A stretch of 64,000 nucleotides of DNA, taken from NCBI RefSeq assembly GCF_017355365.1, contig NZ_JADIJR010000008.1, positions 60,597 to 124,596 of the forward strand, in the 5' to 3' direction. A program made the translations under genes and the position numbers. Source of the DNA: Microbacterium sp. SD291. Its GTDB lineage: Bacteria; Actinomycetota; Actinomycetes; Actinomycetales; Microbacteriaceae. The notes beneath the pieces were generated by a model. It was given only the letters and a program-made list of their open reading frames with translations, did no database searches and was not told the origin of the DNA. Positions 62,117-64,000 of the stretch are shown in pieces. Position 1 is the first letter of the stretch, and the number at the start of each line of letters is the position of its first letter.

Positions 62117-62800
62117 TCAGAGCCGGGCTTCGGCTGCCTCATACCGGGAGACGACGAGGTCGATCAGCGGTTGCGGCACCGCGCCGCCGTCGAGCAGCGG
62201 CAGCGTGAGCGTGCGACCGGGAGCCTGGCGCTCGGCGAGGTCGAAGAAGTAGCCGCGCGCGAGCAGGTAGATCGAGACGACGGCGTCGGGATGGTTCTCC
62301 AGCGCGGTCGGCAGGTCGGGCTGGCGGGCGGCGAGGTAGGCGAGTTCCACCTGGCGGTCGATCCGGGTGCGAAGGAGTGCCGCCATGCCCTCGGCATCCG
62401 TCAGCGATCGCGGATCGCGGGAGCCGGCGACGGCGAGGATGACCGGACCATCGGATGCCTGAGTCGGATGCACTGGCAGGCGCTCCGCCAGCACCTCGGC
62501 GAGCCGCGGGTCGGGGCCCATGGGGTCGGCGACGACGGCATCCGCCCGCTTGTTCGCGATGCCGTGCAGGTCGTGGTGCACGTGGAAGCCGCTCGAGAGG
62601 AGGAGCGGCACGATCACGAGCGGACCCTCGATCTCGGGTGCCAGGTCTGCGGCATCGGGCTGCTGCACGTCGACGAAGGCCTCGCGGACGTCGACGTCGG
62701 GGAGGGCCTCGCCGATCTTGACGACGAACTCGGCGATCGTGCGGGCGCCTTCGGCATCCGACGTGCCGTGTGAGACGGCGAGCAGGGCGGGGCGGGGCAT
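62117..62800 (-). CDS. Sirohydrochlorin chelatase-like protein (CbiX/SirB type)
   Basis: 227 residues. Two CbiX-like halves: N-terminal V-S-H-G-T at about 9-13 and S-S-G-F-H-V-H-H-D at about 69-77 carry metal-binding His; the second half is degenerate. Inserts Fe2+ into sirohydrochlorin to make siroheme for SirA, completing the CobA product route (the dehydrogenase step is not encoded here). Lies just upstream of sirA on the same strand, 158 bp apart. Confidence 0.88.
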   Translation of the reverse strand: MPRPALLAVSHGTSDAEGARTIAEFVVKIGEALPDVDVREAFVDVQQPDAADLAPEIEGPLVIVPLLLSSGFHVHHDLHGIANKRADAVVADPMGPDPRLAEVLAERLPVHPTQASDGPVILAVAGSRDPRSLTDAEGMAALLRTRIDRQVELAYLAARQPDLPTALENHPDAVVSIYLLARGYFFDLAERQAPGRTLTLPLLDGGAVPQPLIDLVVSRYEAAEARL

Positions 62801-62850
62801 GCGGTCAGCCTAAGCGGTGCGTGTGACGGCGGTGTTACCCGCCGGCGACC

Positions 62851-63219
62851 TCACGCCGTGCGGTCGTCGTAGCTCTCCCGTGCCGCCTGGACTGCTTCGA
62901 TGTTCGTCTCGGCCCAGTGCCCGAGCGCCGTCAGCGGCTCGCGGAGCGTCTCGCCGAGCGGGGTGAGTGCGTAATCCACGCGCGGCGGCATCACGTCGAA
63001 CGCGGTGCGGGTGAGGATGCCGTCGCGCTCCAGTTCGCGCAGGGTGTCGGCCAGGACCTTGCCGCTGATGCCGTCGACCGCCTCGCGGAGTTCGCCGAAA
63101 CGCAGGCTGCCGCCGCTGAGCGCGATCACGATCATCGCCGTCCACTTGTTCGCGATCCGCGCGAGTGACGTGCGCGACGGACAGGTCGCCACCATGACGT
63201 TCCACACGGGCTGCGACAT
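62851..63219 (-). CDS. HxlR-family redox/aldehyde-type regulator
   Basis: 122 residues. Winged helix with V-W-N-V-M-V-A-T-C-P-S-R at the N-terminus. Cys13 sits before W-T-A-M-I-V-I-A-L, as in thiol-sensing HxlR/YodB proteins. R-F-G-E-L-R-E-A-V-D-G-I-S-G-K-V-L-A-D-T-L is the recognition region. Probably represses the divergent NTF2-like gene through the palindrome 22-35 bases upstream of its own start. Confidence 0.87.
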   Translation of the reverse strand: MSQPVWNVMVATCPSRTSLARIANKWTAMIVIALSGGSLRFGELREAVDGISGKVLADTLRELERDGILTRTAFDVMPPRVDYALTPLGETLREPLTALGHWAETNIEAVQAARESYDDRTA

Positions 63220-63240
63220 CCGTCTCCTTGGTTACGTTGA

Positions 63241-63254
63241 GGTAACAGGTTACC
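63241..63254. promoter_or_regulatory. Candidate HxlR operator
   Basis: GGTAACAGGTTACC: GGTAA and TTACC are inverted around CAGG, with a further GGTTAC half-site at 63230. Lies between the divergent HxlR and NTF2-like genes. Confidence 0.6.
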
Positions 63255-63301
63255 GGATGTGACCATGGCATATCGCGTTCCAAGATCAGAGGAGAAACAC
63301 C

Positions 63302-63703
63302 ATGAATGAGCAGACTCCGGCCGCTGTCGCCGCGACGTACTTCGGTGCGCTGGCCAGTGGTGACATCCCGACCGCGATGGGACTGCTGAGTGATCAGGTC
63401 GTCTGGCACCAGCCGGGCGCGAACCGGTTCTCGGGAGATCACGCAGGCGTCGACGGCATCGGCGCACTGCTCGGCGGGATGATGGAGGCGAGCGAGGGCA
63501 GTTTCCAGCTCGCCGTCGCCGGCCCCGCGATGGAGAACGGCGAGCTCGTCGCGGTGCCGGTGCGGTTCACCGGCGATCGCTCGGGCGCCGCGATGGACAT
63601 GGGTGGCATCGACCTGCTCACCGTCCGTGGCGGGAAGATCGTGGACGTCCGCCTCTTCTCCGAGGACGGCGCGGCCGAGGACCTGTTCTGGGGCCAGGCC
63701 TGA
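63302..63703 (+). CDS. NTF2-like (SnoaL) small protein
   Basis: 133 residues. Alpha-plus-beta cone fold: A-T-Y-F-G-A-L-A-S-G-D-I-P-T-A, V-V-W-H-Q-P-G and repeated strands. Such proteins bind small hydrophobic ligands or isomerise them; no clear catalytic pair here. Divergent from and likely controlled by the HxlR gene. GAGGAG lies 9 bases before the ATG. A 17-bp inverted repeat follows. Confidence 0.85.
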   Translation: MNEQTPAAVAATYFGALASGDIPTAMGLLSDQVVWHQPGANRFSGDHAGVDGIGALLGGMMEASEGSFQLAVAGPAMENGELVAVPVRFTGDRSGAAMDMGGIDLLTVRGGKIVDVRLFSEDGAAEDLFWGQA

Positions 63704-63746
63704 CCCGAGTGGGCCCGCGCGACTCCGGTCGTCGAGCAGGACGCGA

Positions 63747-63813
63747 CTCGCTCCGCTCGCTCAGGGCGGGTCGTCGAGGTACCGCACGCCGATCGTTGAG
63801 CGAGCGGAGCGAG
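63747..63813. repeat. 17-bp perfect inverted repeat after NTF2-like gene
   Basis: CTCGCTCCGCTCGCTCA (63747-63763) and its exact complement (63797-63813) 33 bases apart. The second arm continues from GATCGT, and its TTGAGCGAGCG matches the arm of the 38405-38444 palindrome. Rest of the 237-bp gap: nothing recognised. Confidence 0.75.
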
Positions 63814-63940
63814 ACGAAACGCGGTTTCCGGGGACGGTTTCCTGGCCGTGCTTCGTTCGTTATCGACCCGTGATCTGCGGGGTGGTTTTCGGCCGCTGAT
63901 CTGGGGTGGGAATGTCCGTGGCCCCTGGTGTACTGGTGTC

Positions 63941-64000
63941 ATGGCGGCGCTGGTGAACGCAACGATCGAGCAGGTGGGGGCGTTGGGTGCGCTCACCGAG
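63941..64000 (+). CDS. Start of a gene cut by the window end
   Basis: ATG at 63941 opens M-A-A-L-V-N-A-T-I-E-Q-V-G-A-L-G-A-L-T-E and stays open to the last base. Composition and the AT-richer preceding sequence recall DUF222/HNH-endonuclease (13E12-type) proteins common in this family, but 20 residues cannot settle it. Confidence 0.4.
   Translation, partial: MAALVNATIEQVGALGALTE

Overview
The window is a high-GC actinobacterial chromosome segment, most likely Microbacterium or a close relative in Microbacteriaceae. That rests on the gene set (assimilatory APS-reducing sulfur operon with ferredoxin-linked sulfite reductase, actinobacterial CopD/CtaG fusion, RIO1-like kinase, dUMP-forming dCTP deaminase), on frequent GTG starts and apparently leaderless promoters, and on the recurring octamer GGATGCCG/CGGCATCC that breaks the local codon bias. 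Genes are dense, on both strands, and nearly all look chromosomal. I saw no CRISPR array, rRNA, prophage or complete transposon.

Layout. 0-5.9 kb: membrane proteins, an MFS remnant, purB with a low-molecular-weight tyrosine phosphatase, and a WXG-like/hydrolase pair. 5.9-10.7 kb: hisC and a 2-oxoacid dehydrogenase (E1 alpha, E1 beta, E2; no E3 here). 10.7-16.9 kb: ROK regulator divergent from a sugar ABC importer and a GH13 alpha-glucosidase. 16.9-27.3 kb: zinc homeostasis (Zur box, znuACB, zur, a UPF0718/TIGR03943 permease pair), a GNAT-AAA+ fusion, an alkyladenine glycosylase, the zinc-ligand-free rpmB-rpmG-rpsN operon, and HU. 27.4-39.9 kb: copper/oxidase assembly, a PIF1-like helicase, heme oxygenase with a DUF2470 protein, a degenerate beta-lactamase-fold lipoprotein, CorA, aquaporin, tRNA-Gly(CCC), dcd, and two divergent MarR-like regulators with His/Gly-rich tails. 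39.9-46.5 kb: MFS, a stand-alone TOPRIM protein, and an Lrp-like/amidohydrolase/TPP decarboxylase/ureohydrolase cluster that looks like guanidino-compound catabolism. 46.8-50.7 kb: RIO kinase with a possible leader peptide, MFS, a frameshifted AraC regulator. 50.8-62.8 kb: a long minus-strand sulfur operon (sirA-cysH-cysD-cysN, sulfonate-type ABC importer, cobA, fprA, fdxA, flavin oxidoreductase), with sirohydrochlorin chelatase just upstream. 62.8-64 kb: HxlR/NTF2-like pair and the start of a truncated gene.

How parts work together. ATP sulfurylase (CysDN) and APS reductase (CysH) make sulfite. SirA reduces it with electrons that probably pass NADPH to FprA to FdxA, and CobA plus the CbiX/SirB-type chelatase supply siroheme. 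The zinc genes form a sensor-plus-importer set.

The most unusual signal is repetitive DNA. A 19-23 bp element (core CCCTGAGCTTGTCGAAGGG) occurs seven times. Five copies lie in frame inside genes and encode SLSLSKG-, FDKLRDPG- or PSTGSGT-type peptides. Several distinct palindromic elements also sit at gene ends, mostly between convergent genes.
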